Origin: Gammaproteobacteria bacterium
GTDB lineage: Bacteria; Pseudomonadota; Gammaproteobacteria; Ga0077554; Ga007554
Assembly (NCBI GenBank): GCA_040183005.1
Contig: JAMPIW010000007.1
Location: 620,001 to 684,000 of the forward strand
DNA length: 64,000 bases
Direction: 5' to 3'
Position 1 is the stretch's first letter. The number at the start of each line of letters is the position of its first letter. The position numbers and the translations under genes are program-made. Under the pieces are notes generated by a model that was not told the DNA's origin, did no database searches, and was given only the letters and a program-made list of their open reading frames with translations. Of the stretch, positions 9,273 through 17,749 are shown piece after piece.

Positions 9273-10205
9273 ATGTCCGGTAGGCTATCCCAGAGTAAAG
9301 TCAGCTTCACGGTGAATGTTTGCAATTCCGATGCTCCCTTCCTGGAGCCAACTCTACGGCATATGATGCCAGCGCTCAATTTTCCGTTTGACGAAAGATT
9401 GGTCGCCTATGACCCCGGCAAGCAGGAAGGCAAGTACACCCACCGTATTCAGGGCGCCCAAGGTGAAATTGAGCAAATCCTGCAGCGGCTGCTCGACGAC
9501 AATGTTATCGATCGCGTGGACGTGATTCCCTGGAACGAAGTGGAGCAAACTCGAATCTTGTACAAGTACTTCGGGAGTGAGCAGATCGACCTCAAAGACT
9601 TTTCGGGCGCGCCAATCTACCAATATCTCTATGCGTTGGACCGCTGCAAAGGTGATTATGTGCTTCATACTGATTCCGACATGCTATTCTATCGCTCCGT
9701 CAACGGATCATGGATCACTGATGCGATTGAATTATTTCAGCGGGAGTCCCGTGTGATCGTCACAACCCCGCGGGGTGGGCCGCCCCAAGCAAAGAACTGG
9801 CTTGAGAAGTTAACTGGCCGTTCATTTGAACCTACATTGAAAACCCAGTGGAGACGGGCCGACTTTACTTCAACGCGGTACTTCCTGATGGACATGGCAA
9901 AGTTCCGCGCTTGCCTGCCACTGATACAGGCAAAACCAGGTGAGCCACTTGAAAATAGCCTGACCCATACATTCAAAGAGAAGGGTTTCGAACGTTGGAA
10001 CCTCGCCGCTTATACGTACTGGGCAATCCATCCATGGCGGCACGACGAGAATTACATTCGATATCTGACCGACCTAATCTGGGCAATCGAGAACAATGTC
10101 TATCCGTTCCGTCGTACGGGGTATCAGTGGGATATGCGCACCGAGGGTAAATTGATTAATGAGTGGCTAAAAGTGCTCCGCAAGCACGGTCGTGCGCTCG
10201 ACTAA
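9273..10205 (+). CDS. Putative GT-A-fold protein with DSD motif, uncharacterised
   Basis: A 310-residue protein. The central part YLYALDRCKGDYVLHTDSDMLFY (around residue 125–145) has the layout of a GT-A nucleotide-sugar site with DSD as the DXD motif. The end of the fold, SLTHTFKEKGF … AIHPWRHDENYIRYL, is not one I recognise. ATG 9273 is preferred over ATG 9261 because GGAGG lies five bases upstream of it; the earlier ATG overlaps this ribosome site. Position between a GT2 and an FkbM methyltransferase supports a glycan role. Donor, acceptor and even transferase activity are inference. Confidence 0.6.
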   Translation: MSGRLSQSKVSFTVNVCNSDAPFLEPTLRHMMPALNFPFDERLVAYDPGKQEGKYTHRIQGAQGEIEQILQRLLDDNVIDRVDVIPWNEVEQTRILYKYFGSEQIDLKDFSGAPIYQYLYALDRCKGDYVLHTDSDMLFYRSVNGSWITDAIELFQRESRVIVTTPRGGPPQAKNWLEKLTGRSFEPTLKTQWRRADFTSTRYFLMDMAKFRACLPLIQAKPGEPLENSLTHTFKEKGFERWNLAAYTYWAIHPWRHDENYIRYLTDLIWAIENNVYPFRRTGYQWDMRTEGKLINEWLKVLRKHGRALD

Positions 10206-10299
10206 GATCGTTTTGATCACTTCTTCATGACACATCTATGATGTATATTCTCATATCGTCGGCACCAAGCTCCAAGGAACTCCTAGCGAATTTTGGTTT

Positions 10300-11190
10300 A
10301 TGATCGATATCAAGCTACTTCGCTACCTCACGGCCCACCCGCTAAACCGTCGAACCCGCTTCCGTTCGATACTCCCCATAGTGTGTTGGAGTATTGCAAC
10401 GAGATTGGTGCCCGGATGCCAATTCATTGTTCCGTTCGCTAATAATGCGCGACTCGTAGTTACACCCGGTCGCTGGGGCAGCGAAGCGAATGCATTATGC
10501 GGCCTGCACGAATTTAACGACATGGGCTTCTTGTTGCACTTTCTCCGATCAACAGACCTATTTTGCGATATTGGCGCGAACATCGGCGCCTATACCGTTC
10601 TAGCATCGGCCGGCATCGGCGCAAGAAGCCTGGCCTTCGAACCAATTGAAAGTTCCTATGCCGAATTAAGGAAGAATGTCGATGTTAACCAAATCGCTGA
10701 ACTCGTCGACGCCCGGCGTATGGGTGTCGGAAAGGCGCTAGGGAAACTGACGCTGACCTCCCAAAAAGACACCATGAATCACGTGGTCATGGGGACAGCC
10801 ACCGGACCGAACGAAACTGTAGATGTTGATACACTGGACCGCGCACTGGCTGGACGCATGCCGGCGCTTTTGAAGGTGGATGTTGAAGGTTGGGAGCACG
10901 AGGTGTTGCAGGGTGCCGCGAGCACGCTGCGCCATCCTGACCTTCTCGCCGTTATTATCGAGTTAAACCAGAGCGGCAACCGTTACGGCTTCAGTGACGA
11001 GGACATTCACCAGACGCTGATTAATCACGGTTTCTCTAGCCACTGGTATAAGCCGTTTGAGCGACAGTTGATCGATTTGGGCGGGAAATACAATGCCAGT
11101 GGTAATACCCTTTACGTTCGTAATTCCGAAATCATCGGGGAACGATTGCGGAACGCGCCACCTTTCAGGGTTAGGGATTTCTATATTTGA
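10300..11190 (+). CDS. FkbM family SAM-dependent methyltransferase
   Basis: A 296-residue class I methyltransferase. Motif I is FCDIGANIGAYTVLAS near residue 87–102 (SAM-binding glycine loop). The FkbM signature LLKVDVEGWEHEVLQGA lies near residue 190. FkbM enzymes O-methylate hydroxyl groups, and in glycan clusters they usually methylate a sugar residue. The stop codon overlaps a possible TTG start of the next frame. The preceding 94 bases contain no recognisable gene. Confidence 0.85.
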   Translation: MIDIKLLRYLTAHPLNRRTRFRSILPIVCWSIATRLVPGCQFIVPFANNARLVVTPGRWGSEANALCGLHEFNDMGFLLHFLRSTDLFCDIGANIGAYTVLASAGIGARSLAFEPIESSYAELRKNVDVNQIAELVDARRMGVGKALGKLTLTSQKDTMNHVVMGTATGPNETVDVDTLDRALAGRMPALLKVDVEGWEHEVLQGAASTLRHPDLLAVIIELNQSGNRYGFSDEDIHQTLINHGFSSHWYKPFERQLIDLGGKYNASGNTLYVRNSEIIGERLRNAPPFRVRDFYI

Positions 11191-11273
11191 ATACTCATCA
11201 AGGAGTGGCCAGTAGTGTTTCGTGCGCCGAGCAATCCATTGGAGTCCCAGGAGTGCGCGAGCTTAGCAACGCC

Positions 11274-14200
11274 ATGAACCCTGGTTCCAATCTCGCAGTT
11301 GTGATCTGCACTTACAACCGCAGTCACTCGCTCATCGAAACTTTGGCCTCACTTTATGCCGATGGCTACGCGGGGCCGGCACCGATCGATATAGTGGTTG
11401 TCGCAAACAATTGCAGCGATGACACGCTAGCCCAACTCTCGCAATTCCGTTCGGCACACTCACAAGCCTATTTAAGGCTGAGCTGGCTAGAAGAACCCAA
11501 AGCTGGGAAATCCTACGCGTTGAATACAGCTATCGCCCACACGCATCATGATGTGCTGTGCTTTATCGATGACGATCAAGTCGTCGAGCCAGGTTTTTTT
11601 GCGCATCTCGTGGATGGAATCGAGCGTTATCCACAAGACGATATTTTCTGCGGCCGCATTTGGCCGGCATGGGATGGCAGCGAACCATCGTGGGTACATG
11701 CCAAGGAACCCTACGCCATACCGATTCGGCCTTTCCCAGAGTTTGATCTGGGAACCAAATCTATTCGCCTCAACGCCGGAGATCGGTCTCCCAGCGGAGG
11801 GAATATCACAGTTCGACGCCGCGTATTCGATGTGGTTGGAGCATTTTCCATCGACCTTGGGCCTATAGGCCACAACTTGGCGGGTGGAGAAGACCATGAC
11901 TTTCTGAAGAGAGCAGCTTTGCATGGATATACCACGCGCTATTTGTCTCACGTAAGGCAATTACATGCTATTGACGCAGAGCGAATGAGCACACCTTATA
12001 TTCTTCGGAAGAGTTACTCCCGCTCGCGGTCAAATTTTCTGGTACATTCTCAAGAGACTCTGCCCAGGCTTTACATGTTCCGTAAAGTTTTAAGCTACCT
12101 GGGCAGTGCCGTTTTTTCACGAGATCACAATCGCCGCTTTTTTTATCTCGTCCGGCTGGCTGCTAGTACAGGGGAACTATCTGGGGCATTTGAATTGACG
12201 TGGGCAGCAGCGCTGAACCCGCTACGTGCCGGTTTTCGCCGTTTGATTCGCAACACGGCAGTGGCAAAACCTGTCTCTGCCACGAATGAACAGGCATCCA
12301 TCGACACCGGCAAGATGGCGCCGGGAATCGCCCCCCTCGCACTGGCGCTTGGGATGGCGACAGCCTCCGCCATTGTGTCATCGCCATCGCAGGTATTATT
12401 GGAGGGCACGCTGTCCGCCGCCTTAGCCGCCATCCTGTTTACCCTTGCCCTTCTGGTGAAGTCGATCATCGGTTTTTCACGGACGGGACCCTCGCTGAAG
12501 CAAGAAATTCAGGAACACTACGCCCGTTATTCCCTGTTCGCTTTCGCGCGCCTTGCCGCTTGGGCGCTGCTGATAGGCGGACTGATGGCGGCGGCAGGCG
12601 TCGCCGTGTATTCATCCCTGAACCGAATTACGGGCTTCGAATTCACCACTACAGGCGCGGTGATTGCCGCTTTCGGCGGCATCGGTGCCGTCACGTCGCT
12701 GCAGTTCTGCCGCCATCTGCTCTATCTGCCCGCCACGATCGCCGCCTCGTCGCATTACCGGCTGAGCCGGTTGTATCCGCTGTGGCGTCGGCTCTCACCG
12801 GGACGATTGCAGATCTTCCAGTGGACTCTTGCCCTGGCTGCGGCACTTGTGGTCATTGCAGACCTGACCGATATGCTGACCCAAAGACATTGGGTTCGCC
12901 TGGCGGCCTGGGGAATACTCGCGGGCGCAGTGGCAGCCGTGGTCTGGGCGCTGTCACCCGGAGACGAAACCCTGCCAACCGGCGGCGGCGCTGCAACCGA
13001 TCCCGCCCGGCCGAACATCGTCATGATCGGATCGGACACCCTGCGCGCCGATCGCGTCGGCAACGGCGAGCATCACCGCGAGCTAACCCCTTACCTGAAC
13101 GCGCTCGCTGCGTGCGGCACGCATTTTACCCACTGTTACGTACCATGCGCGCGCACCGCACCCAGCCTGATCTCACTGCTGACCGGCACATGGCCGCACA
13201 CCCACGGCGTGCGCGACAACTTCATTGGTGACGATCAGCTCGACCTCCCCGTGCCCGCCCTCCCCGCTCTGCTTGCGAAGGCCGGTTACATGACGGCGGC
13301 CATTGGTGATTGGGCGGCCGCCGACATGGGCAAGTTCAAACTCGGTTTCGAACAGCGCGACCTGTCCGAGGATCAGTGGAATATCAAATACCTCATCCGC
13401 CAGGGACCGAAGGACCTGCGGCTGTTTCTTTCCCTGTTCACCCACAACGGTTTCGGCAAGCGCTTTCTGCCGGAGATATATTACCTTGGCGGCATCCCGC
13501 TAACACGCGAAATCGGCCGTGATGCGCGGGCGATGATCAGCGATTTGGCCGCCAAAGAGCAGCCGTTTTTCCTGAATGTCTTCATGGCAACCACTCACCC
13601 GCCCTTTGGATCGGAATACCCTTATTACACGCTGTACTCCGACCCTGCTTATCGGGGCGAGTCAAAATTCGTGATGGCGCGTCTGACGGATCCATTTGAG
13701 ATCATCCGCCGTCAGGGCGATAGCAAAAAGGAGTTCGACCTTGATCAGATTATTGACCTCTACGATGGCTGCGTAAAGAGTTTCGATGATGAAGTGGCCA
13801 GGATCGTTGCACACATTAAGACCTGCGGCCTGGAGCAGAACACTGTCATCGTCATCTATAGTGATCATGGCATGGAGTTCTTTGAACACGAGACATGGGG
13901 GCAAGGAAACAGCGTCATGGGTGACCATAGCGCACATGTCCCATTAATCATCAAGGACCCGCGTAAACCACCAGGCGGCACGGTTTCACGCATCACGCGG
14001 AGCGTGGACCTTGCACCCACCCTGCTGGATCTTCTTGGCATGGAACAACCACCGGAGATGGATGGGGTCTCGCTTGCGCCCTATATGGAAAACCGCGACA
14101 TCGACCTTGGCTTGACTGCTCACAATGAAACTGGCATCTGGTTAACAACACCTCCGGGAATGCCTCCGGATCATCTGCATTACCCCGACCTGCCTGATTT

Positions 14201-14501
14201 GCTCGAAGTACCGGACAAGCGGAACGGTACTCTGGCGATCAAGCCGGAATATCAGAAAATTATCGTCAGCGCGAAAGATCGGATGATTAGAACCGAAAGA
14301 TGGAAGCTCACCTATCAGCCGATGCGTAATGGAGAAATCTACAAATTGTTTGACCTGCTAAATGACCCCGGGTGCTACTCGAACGTGCTTGATCTGCACC
14401 CCGAGGTTGCAGAAGATCTGCGGCAAAAACTCAGGGCGTGGATGGAGGTTGATTTGGCTATTGCAATTCGGGCGGAGGGCAAAAGCGGCACCACGGGTTA
14501 G
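11274..14501 (+). CDS. GT2 – polytopic membrane – alkaline phosphatase superfamily (sulfatase-like) fusion protein
   Basis: A 1075-residue fusion when started at ATG 11274; the frame is open back to a TTG at 11187 that overlaps the fkbM stop. Residues ~7–300 are a GT2 domain (NLAVVICTYNRSHSL, CFIDDDQVVEPGF). Residues ~350–565 hold about six hydrophobic segments. Residues ~575–1065 are a sulfatase/phosphotransferase-type domain with PNIVMIGSDTLRADR (metal site), ARTAPSLISLLTGTWPHTHG and YSDHGMEFFEH (metal site). The residue at the place of the formylglycine Cys is Thr628 and the following Arg of CXPSR is Leu. That fits a Thr-nucleophile phosphotransferase (LtaS/EptA-like) better than a true sulfatase. 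Base composition rises in GC after the GT2 part, suggesting joining of two genes. A role in adding a sugar and a phospho-substituent to one polymer is inference. Confidence 0.75.
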   Translation: MNPGSNLAVVICTYNRSHSLIETLASLYADGYAGPAPIDIVVVANNCSDDTLAQLSQFRSAHSQAYLRLSWLEEPKAGKSYALNTAIAHTHHDVLCFIDDDQVVEPGFFAHLVDGIERYPQDDIFCGRIWPAWDGSEPSWVHAKEPYAIPIRPFPEFDLGTKSIRLNAGDRSPSGGNITVRRRVFDVVGAFSIDLGPIGHNLAGGEDHDFLKRAALHGYTTRYLSHVRQLHAIDAERMSTPYILRKSYSRSRSNFLVHSQETLPRLYMFRKVLSYLGSAVFSRDHNRRFFYLVRLAASTGELSGAFELTWAAALNPLRAGFRRLIRNTAVAKPVSATNEQASIDTGKMAPGIAPLALALGMATASAIVSSPSQVLLEGTLSAALAAILFTLALLVKSIIGFSRTGPSLKQEIQEHYARYSLFAFARLAAWALLIGGLMAAAGVAVYSSLNRITGFEFTTTGAVIAAFGGIGAVTSLQFCRHLLYLPATIAASSHYRLSRLYPLWRRLSPGRLQIFQWTLALAAALVVIADLTDMLTQRHWVRLAAWGILAGAVAAVVWALSPGDETLPTGGGAATDPARPNIVMIGSDTLRADRVGNGEHHRELTPYLNALAACGTHFTHCYVPCARTAPSLISLLTGTWPHTHGVRDNFIGDDQLDLPVPALPALLAKAGYMTAAIGDWAAADMGKFKLGFEQRDLSEDQWNIKYLIRQGPKDLRLFLSLFTHNGFGKRFLPEIYYLGGIPLTREIGRDARAMISDLAAKEQPFFLNVFMATTHPPFGSEYPYYTLYSDPAYRGESKFVMARLTDPFEIIRRQGDSKKEFDLDQIIDLYDGCVKSFDDEVARIVAHIKTCGLEQNTVIVIYSDHGMEFFEHETWGQGNSVMGDHSAHVPLIIKDPRKPPGGTVSRITRSVDLAPTLLDLLGMEQPPEMDGVSLAPYMENRDIDLGLTAHNETGIWLTTPPGMPPDHLHYPDLPDLLEVPDKRNGTLAIKPEYQKIIVSAKDRMIRTERWKLTYQPMRNGEIYKLFDLLNDPGCYSNVLDLHPEVAEDLRQKLRAWMEVDLAIAIRAEGKSGTTG

Positions 14502-15306
14502 TTGGGGAGCCTATTTTGGACTCTTGAGGCTTGGCTTCCTGGGGCTGTTTTTGATCATCCATCTGGGAAGGTGCTACGGGTGGCGCCGCCACTGTTGTGT
14601 CATTCCCATTGCCGGGCGCTGCCGTATTGCTCGCAGGTAATTCGGCCGGACTGGCCGTCTTCGGTTCGCCATTGATAGGCGCAGGATAAGGCAATTTTCC
14701 ACCCAATTCACGATAGCGCCGCTGCAATGTCTTGGACTCCGGCGAGCGAGTGAGTCCTTCACTGGCAGTTTTTAACGCATCTTCGCGGCTGCCAAGTTTC
14801 CGGTAGAAGTCGATCAAGCCAATATAAGCCGCAACATAGTCAGGCTTCAGGCGGATCGCCTCCATAAACTCCCGCGAACTATCCGCAACCTTTCCCAGGC
14901 GATCATAAACCCGTCCGAGATCCGCTTTGACCATAGCCAGGTAGGAATAGTACTCCGGGGACACTTCGGTATGGCCCAATACATACCGGAACTCACCCAC
15001 TGCAGCTTGCAACTCCTCTTGCCTTGCACCCTTGTTTGCGGACTGTGCCGTGGCACGCGCGATAGATTTCAATCCATGGCAGTAATGATGGCCATGGGGC
15101 ATCCCTGCCGGAAAAGAGCCAGCGACCCGGTATGCTTGGGCATTGGCTTCATAGTTGTCAGCCGAGAGTTGGTGGCAAAAGGATGGCAGCATTTGCACAT
15201 CTCTTGCCGTCATCGCATAGCCTGCGCCGGCGCTGCCCGAAAAAAACAGCAGGGCAGTCACCAGCAAGGCATCGTTTGAAGCGCAGCGTCTTCTTTTAGA
15301 TATCAA
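14458..15306 (-). CDS. Exported TPR-repeat protein with Pro-rich tail
   Basis: About 282 residues from a TTG at 15306; ATG 15213 is an alternative start and the frame is open to 15555. The hydrophobic stretch LLVTALLFFSGSAGAGYA looks like a signal peptide with an AxA-type end. The middle region holds at least two tetratricopeptide-like helices pairs (YSYLAMVKADLGRVYDRLGKV; PDYVAAYIGLIDFYRKLG). The C-terminal ~70 residues are Pro/Ala/Gln-rich and probably disordered. The first 44 bases of its 3' end overlap the fusion gene on the other strand. Upstream of the TTG the frame reads through a palindromic repeat, so the original start may have been altered by that element. Exact function is unknown. 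Confidence 0.6.
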   Translation of the reverse strand: MISKRRRCASNDALLVTALLFFSGSAGAGYAMTARDVQMLPSFCHQLSADNYEANAQAYRVAGSFPAGMPHGHHYCHGLKSIARATAQSANKGARQEELQAAVGEFRYVLGHTEVSPEYYSYLAMVKADLGRVYDRLGKVADSSREFMEAIRLKPDYVAAYIGLIDFYRKLGSREDALKTASEGLTRSPESKTLQRRYRELGGKLPYPAPINGEPKTASPAELPASNTAAPGNGNDTTVAAPPVAPSQMDDQKQPQEAKPQESKIGSPTNPWCRFCPPPELQ

Positions 15307-15427
15307 CCCAGATTGTCCATTAGGCGAAATAGAGCGCACAACGCCGTTCGTGGTGAGCTTGCCGAACCATGAACGGCCCTTCGACAGGCTCAGGGCGAAC
15401 GGTTTTGGGGCTAATGGACAATCTGGG
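15307..15427. repeat. Short palindromic element with 17-bp terminal inverted repeats
   Basis: CCCAGATTGTCCATTAG at 15307–15323 is perfectly inverted at 15411–15427. The 87 bases between contain two internal hairpin-forming units, one bounded by CCGTTC…GAACGG and one with TTCGACAGGCTCAGGGCGAA, a motif I know as a widespread interspersed palindromic repeat in proteobacterial genomes. It lies immediately upstream of the TPR gene start. It looks like a REP/MITE-class element rather than a regulatory site; no coding capacity is seen. Confidence 0.65.
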
Positions 15428-15677
15428 ATCAATTCATTCATGTTGAGTACGCTCGCATACAACGTTATTCGTGCATAACGGCAATCGCCTGCATCATTCG
15501 AATAGGATAATGCACACCGGGGCCAAGGGCAAACATGGTATTGGCGCGTCAACATATTGACTATTCATTGCCGGATCTTCAGCTAACACATCGGTTTTTG
15601 GTGATTATTTCGGCAATCAACGCCACCATGTTGGATGGCACATTTCTCGCATATATCCTCGTACCCAGGAGGTGTTT

Positions 15678-16607
15678 ATGACTATCGCTCAACAACAAGC
15701 CACCAGTAATTTCATCTACACGGATTCCGGCCCAGACTATCTGTCGCGGCTCTCGCCATCAGACGATATTGTTGTAAAAACACCCGCGTTGGATAAGGCC
15801 TCGCATCTTTCATATGTTCTGCAAACGACGCTGGAAGTCGATCAAGTGCTGAGCTTGTTCTTCCAGGAAATCAGAAAACTGGTTCCCTATGACAGCATCG
15901 CCTACAGCCATCTTCCACAGAGCATAGAGATCACTGAGGGCAAACGGGCGCGCCACTCGGGCAGCTACCGGCTGACCATCGGTGAACTATGGCTGGGGGA
16001 ATTGATCTTTACACGGAAGAAGAAGTTCACCGAAGCGGAAACAATGCTGATTGAGCACCTGCTTTGCGGTCTCGTTTACCCGTTACGAAATGCGCTGATG
16101 TACAAACAGGCCGTGGAAGCCGCGCTCAAGGATCCACTGACTGGCGTGAACAACCGCGTCGCCATGGATGCCACTTTGCAGCGCGAAGTCGAGCTTGCCC
16201 ACAGGTACGGCACCCCCCTGTCTCTTATCGCCATGGATATCGATCATTTCAAACGCGTCAACGACACCTATGGACATGCCATTGGCGATTGCGCCCTTAA
16301 AACCGTAGCTAATGCCGCCGTCGCCAGCATACGCAGCACAGACATCCTGTTTCGCTATGGCGGAGAGGAGTTCGTAGTCTTATTAAGCAACACCTCCGAA
16401 GAAGGTGCGCTTTGCCTGGCCGAGCGTATCCGCCAGAAAGTGCAGACGGCAAAATACATATGCAACGAGGCAATGATCGCCTCTACTGTCAGCCTCGGCG
16501 TTGCGTTTTTAAGTGAGCGGGAGAGTCCTCCGTCTCTGCTCTCCAGGGCGGATCAGGCACTATATCAGGCCAAGGCAGCGGGGCGTAACTGCGTCAAACT
16601 GGCATAG
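15678..16607 (+). CDS. Soluble diguanylate cyclase (GGDEF domain)
   Basis: A 309-residue protein without membrane segments. The C-terminal half is a GGDEF domain that makes cyclic di-GMP from two GTP. It has DPLTGVNNRVAMD, the metal-binding DIDHFKRVNDTYGH and an intact active site RYGGEEFVVLLS near residue 225. RSTD lies five residues before GGEEF, matching the inhibitory I-site. The N-terminal ~150 residues (VLQTTLEVDQVLSLFFQEI … PYDSIAYSHL) resemble a GAF-type sensory region. ATG 15678 is chosen because AGGAGG precedes it by about five bases; the upstream GTG overlaps that site. Placement beside the glycan locus is compatible with control of exopolysaccharide, as inference. Confidence 0.9.
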   Translation: MTIAQQQATSNFIYTDSGPDYLSRLSPSDDIVVKTPALDKASHLSYVLQTTLEVDQVLSLFFQEIRKLVPYDSIAYSHLPQSIEITEGKRARHSGSYRLTIGELWLGELIFTRKKKFTEAETMLIEHLLCGLVYPLRNALMYKQAVEAALKDPLTGVNNRVAMDATLQREVELAHRYGTPLSLIAMDIDHFKRVNDTYGHAIGDCALKTVANAAVASIRSTDILFRYGGEEFVVLLSNTSEEGALCLAERIRQKVQTAKYICNEAMIASTVSLGVAFLSERESPPSLLSRADQALYQAKAAGRNCVKLA

Positions 16608-16669
16608 CAGCCCTCGCTAATACAGCAAAATCCCGCAACAACCGCGGAGTTCTCATGTGCTAAAATTAA

Positions 16670-16686
16670 CGCCAATATTATTGGCG
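16670..16686. promoter_or_regulatory. 17-bp perfect palindrome in the aguAB promoter region
   Basis: CGCCAATATTATTGGCG has 8-base arms around a central T. It ends 13 bases before the aguA start and directly follows a −10-like TAAAAT (about 16661). Position and symmetry fit a repressor operator for the agmatine genes. No regulator gene is adjacent. Confidence 0.5.
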
Positions 16687-16699
16687 CACACTTTCACAC

Positions 16700-17749
16700 A
16701 TGCAAAACTCCCCCAACGCTTTTTACCTCCCCCCCGAATGGGTTCCACAAAGTGGAGTAATGCTCACCTGGCCGCATGAACACAGTGACTGGTCCGCCAC
16801 ACTTAGAGAGGTTGAACCGGTCTTTGTCGAGATCGCACACCAGATCAGCCTGCGCGAACGAGTGGTAATCTCTTGCTGGGACGAGGAACACCTTGCCCAC
16901 GTAGAGCGGCTTTTGAAGCACGCAGGCGCGGTTCTCGATCAAATCTCACTCTATGCCGTTCCGTCCAACGATACCTGGGCGCGCGACCATGGGCCGATCA
17001 CTGTGCTTGAAAAAGGCAACACACCTCGTCTGCTCGATTTCACCTTTAATGGCTGGGGTTGCAAATTCGACGCGGGACTGGACAACCAGCTGACATATCG
17101 ACTGCACGCGGCAGGGGCGTTCAATGTGACGCCATTACAAAACATCGACGTGGTTTTGGAAGGCGGCAGCATAGAGGTGGATGGTGTCGGCACGCTACTG
17201 ACCACGCGCCGCTGCCTGATGTCACCGATGCGCAATCCGCACTTGAATCAACAGCAGGTGGAGTCACTGCTAGGCCAGCTGCTGGGCGTGGATCGCTTTC
17301 TGTGGCTGGATAACGGCTATCTTGCCGGAGACGACACCGACAGCCATATTGACACCTTGGCGCGCTTTTGCGATGCGCGCACCATCGCCTATGTCGCGTG
17401 CGATGATCACGGTGACGAACACTATCCAGAGTTGAAGGCCATGGAGGAAGAACTCAAAGCCTTTCGCACACGTGACGGTCAACCCTATCATCTGGTTCCA
17501 CTCCCCTGGCCGCAGGCAAAATACGAAGAAGAAGGACATCGACTGCCTGCCACCTATGCCAACTTCTTGATCATCAATAGCGCCGTGCTGGTACCTACTT
17601 ATGACGATCCAGCTGATGAGGTTGCGCTGGCACGGATCAAGGACTGTTTTCCGCAGCGGGAGGTTATCGGCATCCCCTGCCTGCCATTAATCATGCAGCA
17701 TGGCAGCCTGCACTGCGTTACCATGCAATTACCTGATGGGGCATTATGA
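16700..17749 (+). CDS. aguA: Agmatine deiminase
   Basis: A 349-residue member of the guanidino-group-modifying superfamily. It hydrolyses agmatine to N-carbamoylputrescine and ammonia, the first step from agmatine to putrescine. Family hallmarks are VMLTWPHEHSDW at the N terminus, TWARDHGPI, VLEGGSIEVDGVGTLLTT, the catalytic His in DTDSHIDTLARF, and the catalytic Cys in QHGSLHCVTMQLP near the C terminus. Length matches the family. It overlaps aguB by four bases (ATGA), so the two are co-translated. Confidence 0.95.
   Translation: MQNSPNAFYLPPEWVPQSGVMLTWPHEHSDWSATLREVEPVFVEIAHQISLRERVVISCWDEEHLAHVERLLKHAGAVLDQISLYAVPSNDTWARDHGPITVLEKGNTPRLLDFTFNGWGCKFDAGLDNQLTYRLHAAGAFNVTPLQNIDVVLEGGSIEVDGVGTLLTTRRCLMSPMRNPHLNQQQVESLLGQLLGVDRFLWLDNGYLAGDDTDSHIDTLARFCDARTIAYVACDDHGDEHYPELKAMEEELKAFRTRDGQPYHLVPLPWPQAKYEEEGHRLPATYANFLIINSAVLVPTYDDPADEVALARIKDCFPQREVIGIPCLPLIMQHGSLHCVTMQLPDGAL

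Noticed and set aside
12560-13231. Plus-strand 223-codon open frame within the fusion gene
   Set aside because: Different frame of a well-supported coding region; Arg-rich composition typical of a shadow frame.
15307-15427. Inverted repeats considered as an integration attachment site or terminator
   Set aside because: Inner structure matches known interspersed palindromic repeats; no integrase gene or T-run is present.
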